A stretch of 64,000 bases of DNA from Schistosoma haematobium (Eukaryota > Platyhelminthes > Trematoda > Strigeidida > Schistosomatidae), in NCBI RefSeq assembly GCF_000699445.3, contig NC_067196.1, positions 25,499,116 through 25,563,115 of the forward strand, in the 5' to 3' direction. The position numbers and the translations under genes were made by a program. Below the pieces are notes generated by a model, which had not been told where the DNA came from, did no database searches, and was given only the letters and a program-made list of their open reading frames with translations. Each line of letters opens with the position of its first letter. The first letter of the stretch is position 1. Positions 1-11,290 of the stretch are shown here, piece after piece.

Positions 1-41
1 GGGTAGTATCTATTATTGTTTCACATTATTTACAACTATTG
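1..41 (+). CDS. K2P channel exon with pore helix 1 (partial at window edge)
   Basis: The reading GSIYYCFTLFTTIG runs to a consensus donor (GTAAGTATA) at 42. The last base is the first base of the glycine codon completed at 5142. This is the pore helix just before the first selectivity filter. The exon continues upstream of the window. Confidence 0.85.
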
Positions 42-3000
42 GTAAGTATAGTTTATAAAGTTTTATCTGTGTGAAACTTGACTAAAATACTTCAGTGAAG
101 ACGACATTAACTATGATAATAGATGATACGGGTTCGAGTCATGTAGGGAAGAGGGTTAATTATGCGCCTTGTTAGTGAATGTTAACTAGCATGAAACCCC
201 AGTTGAAGGTTTCTTAACAAGTATTTTCAGTTACCTAAGGTTCTCTGAGACCGCTTTTTGTCCTTTTAATACTATTGGTTGTTTTGTATTTCCTCTTGGA
301 AACATTGATTTGAATAAGGAGACACAAGGCTCAATTAAATTTAGATCGAAATTTGTTATATCACTAACATAATACCTTTTTAAATTAATTCGAAAAGTGA
401 AAAGATGAAATTACAATACGGTCAGCATAATTTACAGTTTTTGGTGGAGTTTAGTTCTCTGAGCTGGATGGTTTGGTCGTGTACCGTAGAATCGAGGAAG
501 TACTGGTCCGTTGGATTTCATTCTCCATTGTTCTTGTTTTGTTATTTCTCCTGCTTTGACTAGCTTGTTTAAGGTCTTTGAGATTTGGTTGTCTAATTTT
601 TTGACGGGATTTGTATCCATCAGTTTGTATGTGCTCTGATCTTCTAGTAGTTCTTCGGCTTTTTTGACGTATTCTTCTTTGTTCATGATTACTGTGGTGC
701 GTCCCTTGTCCACTGGTATTATGACAATATCCTTTCTATTTTTGAGTTCTTTTAAGGCCTTTTGTTCTTGTGGAGTCAGTTGGTTGTTTTCCTTCGCACG
801 TTGAGTTAGCTGTACTATAGTTTGCCTTATTTCTTGTTGTGTTTCTTCACTGATTCCCGAAGTTTTGAGTGATGACTCCAGTGCTGCGAAGAATTCCAGC
901 TTTGAGGCGTCGCTTGTATTGTAGTTTAATCCTTTTTGGAGTAGGTGCTCTTCCGTATTTGTTAATGGTTGTTTTGACAAATTTATCACGCAGTTGTTTG
1001 TGTTTTCTTCCATGGGTGGTTTTGAGATCTTGATCAGTTTTTTTCTTTGAGGCGTTCCTTCTTTGTTCTCTGTGTCGTTTGCATGATATCTCGATGGCTG
1101 TTGTCAAGATTTCCAAGTGTTCTGACGTAAGTGTCCTGTGTAGCTTCATCTTTTGGTCCTCTATGACGTGTTGGTATTTGCGGATTCTGTAGTGTGCATC
1201 CGTTATCATTAGGTGTACCATTTTTCTTCCACTTTGCTCAGCTATTTTCCATCCTAATGGGCAGTTGATTGGAGGTCTATATCTTACACTTGTTGGTAGA
1301 ACATGCTGGCGAAGACACTCATGGAGAAAATATAGTTGTTCTCGAGTGGAAGCCTGCCTTTTGGCGAAATTCTCCCATTTTCGAACAACGAGAAGCGTAT
1401 TACGCTCATATGATTTTGAGATGGTGGAGAAGATTTGTAGCTCAGGTGGATGATTTTGGTGGAGTTTCGTTCTCTGACCATCCAGCTCAGAGAACGAAAC
1501 TCCACCAAAATCATCCACCTGAGCTACAAATCTTCTCCACCATCTCATAATTTACAGTACTAAAACACCGAAGTTTTGAAGGTTATTTTTCTTTATGGGT
1601 TGAAATCAGATAACAGATAGTTGAAAATCTGGGAGTACTGAACAGCTACTTCGTCGTGGTATGGGACTCTTATACACTGCTAACCAAAAATCTGGCCAGG
1701 GATCGAATCTAGGACCTTCGGTTCTCATTTTGACTGCGTAACACTCAGACCAGTAAGTTAGTATTTAACTACCAGGATATGACCCGGAAATCATCTGATG
1801 ATATTTTGGTGTGGGCTACTTATATCCACACAGGTAGTATATAACGGTGGTCACACATAGAATGTATTTCAGTAGAAGGTCGATGAGGAAAGAACGGGAA
1901 CGGAACGCAGTTGGTATGAAAACGCATGAGCAATGAAATCTGAGACAATGGATTGATGTTTGCGACAGGAACAGTCAAGTCTGAGATGATGGATCGATAT
2001 TTTGCAAATGAACGATTTACTATATGGTTCTCAGATTTTATTGAGATGCTCTGTACTTTTGTACTCAAATAAATTCGATTGTCACCATTCGTGTTCTTGT
2101 TCACTACAATATCAGTTAATAATTGCTTTACTTGTCACTTGGTTAAACTTTAACAATTACATCTCATTAGATCCTAAAGTATCCCTCTTAAAGCCAACAC
2201 ATTATTAGAAGGGTCATGGATGTTGGTTTCGTTTTCAGAATGATATATCTTTAGTTGTGATGGCCAAGACATATTATGAGATGTAACGAAATATCCATCA
2301 TAACAACAAGTTACACCCATTATTATATAGATAATTTTGTTTCCGATTGGCGTGATTAATGAACATCGCTTCTGAATACATTATATGAGGTTGAGTTTAC
2401 ATCCAGATTGAAATTATTTGGTTTTTCGACCATAAAGAAATGTTCTCTTCCTAATGACACTAGATAAATACAGAAAACTTGTAGATACATTCTAAGTCAA
2501 AAATAAATGTAGTTTTGATCTTAAATATCTTTTTAGGTTGGTAGATTTTGAATTATTTTAACAGACGATCACATATGTTTAGCTGTTAATTGCACAATAT
2601 ATATGAATATCATCAGTGTAGTTTAGTATTTTAATGAATTAACATTTTAAGAATTAGCTTAAGAAATATTAAAAACTTGATAGGACTGAACTACTGGTTC
2701 ATATTCTAGTTTGAACTCATCACTCTTCATCATTATCCATTCATGATTTCGTATTGAATTCAACTTTCACGAAAAGTGAAACATCGTCAATTTACTAAGT
2801 CAAAGTCAAATAATCAATCTATTGTTAAGGAAAATAATGTAATTCTAAGTTTATCTAATAAGGTACTTTTTCACACTCGGATTAATTAACTTTACTATAC
2901 TATACGTTTCAATTTCATTTACAGAGAGATGTATTGAATTACATTCATTCATGTAAGCATAAGTCAATTAGTTCTATTAAACACCGAATATATGGTTTTT

Positions 3001-6000
3001 TTAAAGAAGGGGGAAAAAAGGACAACAAACAAACAACTTAAAAAAGTATTATATGTCAATAGAATAGTTAAAGGGTCAATTGTACTTTTCATGTTTACTG
3101 TAAGGGAAAGAAAAAGGAAATAAAGCAACCATACAATAAATAGTACAAAATATAAAGGATATAAATCATATACTTTTTCTTATATATTCATAATTATTAT
3201 TTACTACTAAAGAGGAAGAATGTATTTGTAAACTATCAACGAATGAATATGAAATAAATCCAACGTTTCATTTGGCAATTCGGTCTAAGGTTTTTCAAGG
3301 AAATATACTATTGATGTATATAAATCATATGAATCAAAAAGTTTATTATCTTTAACTATGATATTGATCATAATACTTTGACTTTCATGATGTACTTTCC
3401 ATGTTTTTTTCTTCTGTATTTTTCTATTTTTTTCTTTTATGATTTCTTTTATGATCTACAATATAGTTAAGATTGAAGTTTATGTATATTTGTTACTGGG
3501 TATTTTAAATTTATAAAGAATTTCGGCGAAACTCTAATTTATGAACGACCTTTGAACGGACCTTAAATGACCTTGAAAAATATTAGCCAATCAGAAAACA
3601 GTTAGTATAGAGTAAAAATGTTATACAAAACCATGGAAATAAAGTGGATACACTTCTTATACGTAGTTCAAGAACTTGTCAAGATTAAAATGAGGTTCAG
3701 AGGTTCTAAAATCGTAATGCATGCAGTAGAGGAAATCATCCATACGGCTACAGAATAGTCGGCCTCTGGAGCCATGATAAAGTCTTAAAAACTCTTTCAG
3801 CCTCGACCACATAGCTTCAGTATTGTTTATGTGCACTCCGGTTGTTGAGTGCACAAAATGCGACTTGTGGATAACGACACAATGCACATAACCAAGCCTA
3901 TATAGGAGTCTGTAGGCTCTCCAAACATCCGTATATATTGTAGTACCTGGTTGCAGCCAGTGTTACTGGTGCTTTTATTATCCAGTTTGCAATAATTGTC
4001 GTAATTTGTCTTAGAAATTATATATGGGGTTTTCATCACGAACTGACATCAGCTATAATGCCAGAAATTGATTTAGCCAAATGGATGAAAGGCTTTCTCA
4101 TTAAAATCCGAGATCTATTATCTTATACCTGATTGATTCGTCCACACATTATAGTCCCTCCGTTTTATTAGTTATAGCCGCTCAATTATCACGTTTTGTA
4201 CAAAATCCCCTGTGAACCGATCGTACGTTAGCATTCAGCACCGAAGTTGGTGCCGTAACCTTGAAATCTCTAAAAGGCCTCTGATTGGCTCGTCCATAAA
4301 TTAGAATCTCGCCAGAATTTCTTCAACCACATAGGATGTAAAGATTGTTTTTATATAAAGCTTGGAATAAATGAAAATATCAACAGTAGTATGTAATCCC
4401 CTTTTACTATGTCTTATTTAAACATAAATTGTATGATGCTAATTGGACAAATAACATAAACAGTGTATAATAAGAATTGTATTGATGATCATTAGATTCT
4501 TTGAATATAGGTTAGTTGGTTAAAGGTAGTCGACAGGAAATACTGAACTTAAGTTTCATGCTAGTTGGTGCTGGTCATCAAAAGGTCATTGTAATCTTGA
4601 GATAGTTGGTGCTCGCTGCGGGACTGAGACTGTTGTCACTCAGCTGTACAATCTGAGAGTTTACCGCTAAGCTTTTCGTGTCACCAATATCATGTGTTTT
4701 TAAAAAAAATAGTTTTTAATGCTGATCAGATTCCATTGGTGAAGTTGCAATGTGTCTAATGGTCTAACTGACCTGACATTATGTTAATTATGTTAAGATG
4801 AATTTTAGTGTTAAATCAATTAAATCAGATGATAGAAGGCTATTGATTATAATTGTAGTGTTTGTTGATAATGAACAACAAGGTATGCAGTATTATCTGA
4901 TAAAAGACAATGTTTTCAAACATAGACCGATCAACCGTGTGTACGGATACATTTCAATCATAATCCAATAATGAGGTTAATTTGTTCAGTCCACATAAAT
5001 GATCGATTTTAGTCAATACAAAGAATTGAGTAAATTATTAATAATAACAATCAAATTAGTTATTAGTATGATTTTCCTTTCTATTTAATGGATCATTTAT
5101 GCTTTACATTAAAAATTTGTTTTGACTGTTATTTAACTCAGGTTATGGTAATGTGTTTCCATCCACTGCTGTTGGTAAACTACTAACTATTCTTTATGGT
5201 ATGATTGCCATACCATTGTGCAGTTTGCTAATAAGTCGAATATCAGATGTTATTATCAGACTGACTAAAGCAATTTATTATATGACACTTGATCCTTCTG
5301 GAGTTCCAGTTGGATTAAGAGAAGCTTATCATAGAATTGATGCAACTTTCGACTTTCGAGTAAGTTTAGAGATTATGATTACAAAAAGTTTTAATGTGTT
5401 AAATTTTTGATTGTTAATTTTATTCTTCTTTAGTTCCTACAATAAATATTCTGTGAAAGACTTGTCTTTTAGATTGACTGAAGCTTAGATAAAAATGTCA
5501 TTTATGTGCAGAATTAAGCGAACGGATGTCCACTGGTGACAAAGTTGATGATCAACATGATCCCTAGAAAATTTGAACTACTACTGAAATAACGGCTTAA
5601 TTTAATGCAACTGCTGATGAACTCAAATATTGTGTCGGAAGCATCTAGACCCTTTTCGTCTTTCTAGCACCGTTCGACGTAACTCCAGAGATTATATGAG
5701 AACTTAACTGTGATCCTGATTTCACTGTCACGTGTAACACATAGTTCTGACTATATGAAAACGTACTCCAAGTTTATTTGGTGATCATATGGTTCATGGA
5801 AGATTCGCACTTCGTTCAGTAGATGGGTCCTACTAAGTCAGACAAATATTGAAACCTGAAATTCATGCAATCTTACATTTTAATTTATATACCATTCCTT
5901 AAATTAATTGTTTGATGATGTTATTCAATTTGCGTTACGGAAACTCCATGTATGAGAAAGATTATTTCCTAATCAATCTTAGTGGTTTATATAAATAATC

Positions 6001-7329
6001 TCAATGACTTTAGCTAGACATTTCAGTGGAAGATCAAGTCACATCACCGATTATAATTTTTGGTTTGGGATCTCGTAGGTTGATCGAAATTATAACGAAC
6101 ATATTAAATCATCTGGACTAAGACCCAAATATCCATTAAATAACACTGATAACAATTTTCAGCAACTAGTTAACCTGTGGCATGACAGTATGCTAGTCCA
6201 ATTTGAAGTTCAAAACGACTTATAAATATGTACTGTCCAGCAGAAGCAGAAACTTATTGTATCCCCATAAATATGCTCCAAACTGTCGCTGGTTTTTCAA
6301 CAACAATGTCTACCTTACAAAAACTGAAATTCATCATTAACTTACTTACGCTTTTTACCCACCGCCAATTTGACTAATGTCTAGTAACCAGTGGTTTCTT
6401 ATCAATATATTTCATTTACCTACCATAACAATTTATTATCCCCTAATTATTGTTTTTATTGTTTGACCTATATTTTCAACAACAACAAAAAAACTTGTTA
6501 ACATCTTTGAGAATTAATCAACAATTTATTTATTTAAGGGGACTATGAAAGTAACTTGTAAATACTACTTCATTGTTTTAACAGTCATATAACATAATTC
6601 TCTTTTGTCTACAAATATTAACAAAGACCATCAAATGATCGTTTTCCACATGATCAATGATATATATATCCTTCTATAATTAATTCTACCAAATTACAAT
6701 GTAACAAAATTTATCAGTTTCAGTAGTTCCATAACTAAGATGTTTTTATGACAAAACTAACTAAGGAAGTCACCAATCAAAGCTAAGTCTCAAGTTATCA
6801 TAAAACAACTGTTTAATAGATAATCTTCAATTATCTAGAGAATACATATTCAAGTATCGTAGTTACGTTTTTTCTCCTCTTAATATATATGCATGTATTC
6901 ATGTAAACTGTTTAACTATTGATTTATCTATATTTTCTAACCTAGGTACTTCCTTGCATATTAACATTCGTAATCTATCTAGCATTTGGAGCTGGGATAT
7001 ATTCCTATATAGCTGGACAAAAGGAATTAGAGTGGAGTATTTTGGATTTAATTTATTTCGCATTTATTTCATTATCAACTGTTGGATTTGGAGATTTAGT
7101 ACCAGAAACTGATGTATTTTTAGCAGTTTTATCAATTATTTACATAATTATTGGTTTAGCAATTACTGGTATTGTATTTGGACGTTTAACTGAAGCATTT
7201 GAACATGTTTTATGCGGTCATACTATCGAGTCAATTGAAGAAAATCTCATAAATTCTGAACAAAGTTCTATTCAAGCAACAAAACTTATGAAAAATAGAA
7301 CAAATGTAACACATTTAAAACAAAATTAA
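1..7329 (+). CDS. Two-pore-domain (K2P/TWIK-type) potassium channel, 3' part of gene
   Basis: Three exons (1-41, 5142-5359, 6946-7329) join in frame with matching phases and encode the last 213 residues of a K2P leak potassium channel of the plasma membrane. The first exon ends TTIG and the second begins YGN, which rebuilds the first selectivity filter (TTIGYGN) across a 5.1-kb intron. A hydrophobic segment follows (LLTILYGMIAIPLCSLLIS). The last exon has a membrane segment, the second pore (STVGFGD), a final membrane helix (IIYIIIGLAITGIVFG) and a short polar tail. The GYG/GFG pair in one chain is the K2P hallmark. The start and first membrane helix lie before the window. An AATAAA at 7357-7362 could serve polyadenylation. 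Subfamily cannot be told. The first intron carries a Penelope-like and a Merlin insertion. Confidence 0.9.
432..1013 (-). pseudogene. Penelope-like reverse transcriptase, N-terminal fragment
   Basis: This 193-residue reading frame shows the pre-RT and RT entry motifs of Penelope-like elements: VIIPVDKGRTTVIMNKEEY around residues 97-115 and LPRFYGTRPNHP near the end. No YxDD palm motif and no GIY-YIG domain follow. The tail is read from the element's terminal repeat unit and then the target duplication, so this is not a working gene. Confidence 0.75.
439..1545 (-). mobile_element. Penelope-like element, internally deleted, with 12-13-bp target duplication
   Basis: The element reads on - and is flanked by CATAATTTACAGT at 426-438 and 1546-1558. 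The leftward reading (about 1480-1020) has a basic region, and 1013-432 has the N-terminal reverse-transcriptase region of Penelope-like elements (KNRKDIVIIPVDKGRTTVI, then PRFYGTRP). There the RT stops and joins the terminal unit AQRTKLHQ, so the catalytic core and endonuclease are missing. The two coding parts are in different frames. The insertion is antisense to the K2P gene. Family assignment rests on the DKG.TTVI and PRFYGTRP-type motifs. Confidence 0.8.
1417..1547. repeat. Perfect 61-bp inverted repeat (hairpin) with 9-bp loop
   Basis: The arms 1417-1477 and 1487-1547 are exact reverse complements around the loop CCATCCAGC (1478-1486). The inner part of the same unit (GGTGGAGTTTAGTTCTCTGAGC) recurs with one change at the other end of the Penelope-like insertion (about 440-467). 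It therefore belongs to the element's terminal repeats. The lack of any arm mismatch suggests recent formation or correction. Confidence 0.9.
1585..1805 (-). mobile_element. tRNA-derived SINE with decayed hammerhead ribozyme (copy A)
   Basis: On - a tRNA-like head includes a box-B-like GATTCGATCCC (about 1700-1710). It is followed by a hammerhead-like tail GAGTCCCATACCACGACGAA and then GTAGCTGTTCAG, in the same order as in the copies near 51.1 and 53.1 kb. The CTGATGA core and the helix-II pairing are damaged, so no cleavage is expected. Edges are approximate. Confidence 0.55.
1806..3516. other. Intron sequence, nothing recognised
   Basis: AT-rich K2P intron sequence with scattered homopolymer runs. 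I see no coding exon, repeat family or structured element here. Confidence 0.5.
3525..4313 (-). mobile_element. Merlin-type DNA transposon, deletion derivative with TIRs and 8-bp TSD
   Basis: The left end GGCGAAACTCTAATTTATG and the reverse complement of the right end GGCGAGATTCTAATTTATG form terminal inverted repeats, with 3 mismatches in 24 bases. Both sides carry the 8-bp target duplication AGAATTTC (3517-3524 and 4314-4321). The inside encodes, on -, the C-terminal part of an IS1595/Merlin DDE transposase. At 789 bp it is too short for a full transposase gene. Merlin elements are known from schistosomes and make 8-9-bp duplications. Confidence 0.88.
3657..3960 (-). pseudogene. Merlin transposase, C-terminal fragment
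   Basis: The frame reads IYTDVWRAYRLLYRLGY, then HSTTGVHINNTEAMWSRLKEFLR and a tail ending DKFLNYV. The D of IYTD and the E of NNTEAMW fit the second and third acidic residues of the ISXO2/Merlin DDE domain. The N-terminal part with the first aspartate is missing, and upstream the frame shifts. It cannot be an active transposase. Confidence 0.82.
4322..5141. other. K2P intron, with a possible degenerate repeat at 4505-4690
   Basis: The stretch 4505-4690 (GTTGGTTAAAGGTAGTCGAC through CTCAGCTGTACAATC) resembles, from memory, a dispersed schistosome repeat with a tRNA-like part read on -. I cannot confirm this. The remainder up to the acceptor at 5141 is AT-rich intron. Confidence 0.3.
5142..5359 (+). 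CDS. K2P channel exon: first selectivity filter and membrane segment 2
   Basis: The acceptor is TTTAACTCAG and the donor GTAAGTTT. The exon begins inside the glycine of GYGN, then encodes a hydrophobic helix and the cytoplasmic loop ending RIDATFDFR. It ends in phase 0, matching the next exon. Confidence 0.9.
5360..6945. other. K2P last intron, nothing recognised
   Basis: A 1586-bp intron with GTAAG at the start and a pyrimidine-rich TTTTCTAACCTAG acceptor. No mobile element or RNA gene was identified inside. Confidence 0.7.
6946..7329 (+). CDS. K2P channel last exon: membrane segment 3, pore 2, segment 4, C-terminus
   Basis: The acceptor TTCTAACCTAG is followed by VLPCILTFVIYLAFGAG, the second pore STVGFGDLVPETD, a strongly hydrophobic helix and a charged tail ending in TAA at 7327-7329. 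The start is in phase 0 with the previous exon. Confidence 0.92.
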   Translation, partial: VLPCILTFVIYLAFGAGIYSYIAGQKELEWSILDLIYFAFISLSTVGFGDLVPETDVFLAVLSIIYIIIGLAITGIVFGRLTEAFEHVLCGHTIESIEENLINSEQSSIQATKLMKNRTNVTHLKQN

Positions 7330-9189
7330 CTCATTGAACATTGATTACAAAGTAATAATAAAAAGAAATAACTAAACGATTATTTCATCAACAGAGGGAT
7401 GAAATCTGGGGATAAACTGAATTATAAAACCATTATCGATTAAAAATATTTTCTTTGATTCCTATTTGTTGTTTGTAAATGAGAACAAAATCATGTTGCT
7501 TACCTTTAGTATGTTGTTATATTAAAAATAAGTGCAGTTAATACTCATTTTACCTGTTTATGTTTTTTATTTTTATTTTGTAGAAGTAATTTATTTGAAG
7601 AGAACTGTAATGTTAACTTTAGTTAGGAAGCAAGATGAGGTGGATCTTTAACCAAACAAAAAATAAAGAAGATATACTGTAATCAAAATATAATTTCATA
7701 TTTTTGTCGTATTTTTACATTAATCCATTACCTGAATGATGAATAAAAACATCAAAATCATTAACATAAAGTCTAGGTTAATATCCTTCATTTTAGGTGG
7801 TAAAGAAAATCATTTCTAATGTATAACACCAAGAATTGGTATGAGTATTTTGTGAATGATACAAATAATTTACACCTGATTACTGGAATCTGCTTAATCT
7901 CCTTCCTCTAACATTTGAATATAAAGAATTAATAAATTTTTTGTAAACTACACAACTTACAGTCTGTTCAGATAACAGATAATGACAACACTCTACTAGT
8001 TATCCGAAGCTTACTTAAAAGTGACATATCAATAAAAATACTACTGAAGGAAGAAACTAACAAAGATGTGAGATTTCAATTTATATTGTGAGAACTGATA
8101 TTATATCATGTTGATATTATTTCACATAGTGAATGGCTAATCTTATTTGTAGTATTTCATTTAGCATACTACATAGTTACTGTTATTTATATACACATAA
8201 TTTCCTTTATCATACTGAAGACAGCAAGGATAAAGATTCACACAGAATAGCATAAATTCATTTGATTTTATTTAGTTCTGATCACCTGCTTACAACCTGT
8301 GATATTATAAAATCGCAATTACAAAATGGGTTTAAATTACTTACATGAAAGTGTTTAATTGGAAGTTACTTTGAGGACACATTAGTATAGTATAACAAGG
8401 GTATAAGTAAGTTTAATAGACTGAATATTGTAAAGATATACCTTATTTGGAAGAACATTCAACAACATTGATAATAACAAAAGTCCAAAGGGCTAGAAGC
8501 AAGCGATTACGTAATAAGTAAACGCTGATAATAACTAAAGTGAACAAAGCGCAGTTAAATAAAATAAGATTAGAAATCTCGAAGATAGTAGAAATATAAA
8601 GACGTAATGATGTAGTTAGCTGAAGAAAAGAGTTGAAAAAAACTTTAATTTAATACAGGAATATCTGTCACCAAGGCAAAGAAAGATTAACAACTATCTC
8701 ATTTTGAACACATAAATCAGATTTATGACGTCTGGTAGCAACGGCTTCAGCAAACTTCAGGGGACTGAAGCTTGGCTGGCGTACGCCGTAGCGATTTCGA
8801 GCAGAAATGCTAATACGAGTGAGTGAATATAGAGGCGAATAAGAAGTCGAAAGAATTAATAAGATTCAAGCATATATATGAGAAAGCAAATGATTTATCG
8901 AGCAATTTAAGTAGCAAAAATTTAAGCTCGAGAAAAGGATATGTGCATGGACTGCCACTTGTGATCAAGCGTACATGTTCATACAAACATGACAATTATA
9001 CCAAGATATCAAATTGCCACTGTATGAATAACACTGTTTGTTAAATAAGTTAATTGAAGATCTTGATAAAATTAAAGGTAAATAAATCTAACTGTAGGAG
9101 AGGTGCTGTAGATCGTTGAAGAGTTCTAATTGGTGAATTGCATGCTAATAATAATAAACGCGTCACTAACACATTTGGAGTATTCATTT
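7330..9189. other. Downstream of K2P gene, no gene seen
   Basis: AT-rich sequence, probably the 3' UTR followed by intergenic DNA. Short open frames around 8810-9044 have no recognisable motif. Confidence 0.5.
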
Positions 9190-10114
9190 GATTGTTTAAT
9201 AGCTTGTTTAAAAAAACCCTATAAAAATATCTTCCATAATTGGAACCAGTGTAATTCCTACTACTGCATCATAGAACTGATGGTATATGGTGTTACTGAA
9301 CTGGGACTCAACATCTTTTATGCACGTAAGCAGACGTTTTTCGAATTCTGACACTGATAAAGGTAGGGTATCAGAATTATGCCAAGTTATATTAGTAGTT
9401 TCAAGAATTGGTATTACAGAGAACAAGGATGGACTTACTAGCAACATTCATACGATTTAGTCCGTCAGCAAATCGGAATGAATCTTCTAACATAAATGAT
9501 GCTAATCTCTGACAGGCTTGTTCTAGGTTATCTGTTAACCAGAGTGGGACTGTGATACAGTGAATCGATCATTAAAAGGACAGGTCTAAGGGGGGGGAGA
9601 CATGTTTGTGTACCTCAAGTGGACCATGTATTTATGGCAGACATGAGCACCATGGTCTTAGATCATTGTAAGTAAAATCAGCATCCATTTTTCTTTTTAG
9701 AAGTTCTCTATTCATGCCTGTGATTCATTTTTTTTGAAGCAGTTAAATCTTTGTTGGATTTGTCTACCATTAATCTCAATCGGTTGTTTAAGATTGACTT
9801 AATCTTAGTGATATAATCAGCTGTGTTCATTCGAATGACACTTAAACCTTTATCTGATTGTAAGATCATTACCTCGTCATTCTGTTTAATGTTTCTTACA
9901 GCTGTCAGATGTTTTTTTTTGATCAAATATTGGACTTTGATGTCGATGAAATGAAATATTGGTCAGCAACATGAACTAACTCAGATTTGAACCATCCCTT
10001 CTCTTCATCATTCATTGGATGCAAATCTTCTAACTGGTCAAATAAATTTTCGAATTGAGCTTCCGCATCAATCCTGTTAGTACTTGTTTTTGGTATGTAA
10101 AATCCTAGTCCCAA
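9190..10114 (-). pseudogene. Penelope-like element remnant (reverse transcriptase), second family
   Basis: Three damaged stretches follow each other on -: an upstream block (10114-9923, GLGFYIPKTSTNRIDAEAQF), an RT entry block (9926-9708, VMILQSDKGLSVIRMNTADY) and a palm block (9447-9208, LLTCIKDVESQF then VGITLVPIMEDIFIGFF). They match the order of Penelope-like reverse transcriptases (DKG..V.M then GVAMGSPLxPxLADIFMG). Frameshifts separate them. The element differs in sequence from the copy at 439-1545. Confidence 0.65.
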
Positions 10115-10377
10115 TGGTCACGCTTCTGCTTCTGTGTTATTAAGCTTTATAACTGATAATTTATAAATAAACTTCGAAGGGTTTTCTGAAAACCCTAAAT
10201 ATAATTGTTTTTTTATTGTTTTAATTACTGTTCTATGTGTTGTAGGTTGTAAGCAACTGATGAGGATCAAAAGAAATGAAATGACTCCACGGTATTTTGC
10301 TAAAGCCTTCGTTCTTATTATTGTTTATTTGGGTTTTATGTGAGGATTATTTCCATTTCAAGACAGCTCCCATATCT

Positions 10378-11290
10378 TCAGTCACAAACCCTTGGGAACT
10401 GTGAAGAACTTCTGATCGACATTATCCTCTTGTTTGAAATTATTACTGCAATCTTCCGGAGGTTGCCTCGAGGAGTTCGGTGGTTAGGTTCCGGTAGGAT
10501 ATTTGTGTTGAAGTGACTTAGCGTACTTACTATGTTTTTTGCTGGCATCATATGACCTCTTATAATACTGTAGCCCATGACCTCAAGTGTCACAGCCTAT
10601 CCTCGTAAGATGTATTCCCCAGTCATATTGTCAACGTTTTTTTTTAGCGAATTCTATATCTATTTTAAGAGATTTATATCCTCTTAGGTGAAGGGTTCAA
10701 CAATATTATGAACTTGGGGGGTGAGGCTGCATGTACTTCTAAAATACTTCTGGAAACACAGCTGGAGTAGTAGCACCAAATTCTCTCTATACAAAATGAA
10801 GAGTTCTGCTTACTTTGGGTGAACCCCTTGTGTAGTTTGTGCATGTGTCCAAGTCTTTTGTAGTTCATAGTTCTAGATCGCACTATGTGGAGATAATTCT
10901 GATATTATCACAGAGAACATAAGTTGTTCGTATCTTATAGGGCTGAACGTTTACAAAGCGGTATTTCGATAAGTTAAATGTTAACGCATTTCTCACTTCT
11001 CATCTCCTTATTGTTGTAAGGTTCTGTCCTAGGTTTAGTAGATCCTATCTACTCTTTATGGATTTCCATATCTTGGCATCATCAGTATAGATTAGGGTCG
11101 GCTGGTTAGTTTTACCTTGGGAGCCAGAAAGGGGAACAGTCCTAAAACGGTTCTTTGTAAAAATCCTGGTTCCAAGGCTCTCCAACTTGCATGCATTCTG
11201 TTTTGTTTGATACGAAGCACCAGATCGTCTAGGTAGTTTGGGAGCCAATACAGAAGTGTCACTGAAATCAATCCTCTTGGAATGGCACAC
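10378..11290 (-). pseudogene. CR1-like LINE reverse transcriptase remnant
   Basis: On - the segment 11290-11045 holds the RT palm region in two frames, with LIYTDDAKIWKSIKS as the YxDD box preceded by a degraded GVPQGSVLGPLLF-like stretch. The segments 10883-10378 show the C-terminal part, ending TPRGNLRKIAVIISNKR. That tail resembles the RGN.KL tail of the LINE at 30.4 kb. Many stops and frameshifts mark it as old. Confidence 0.55.

Noticed and set aside
5605..5620. CTGATGA match suggesting another hammerhead
   Set aside because: No helix II pairing and no GAAA at the right distance.
8810..9044. Overlapping small frames on both strands
   Set aside because: Low-complexity AT-rich sequence, no homologous motif.
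10250..10280. CTGATGAGG followed by GAAAT near a Penelope remnant
   Set aside because: The bases between cannot form helix II, so it is a chance match.
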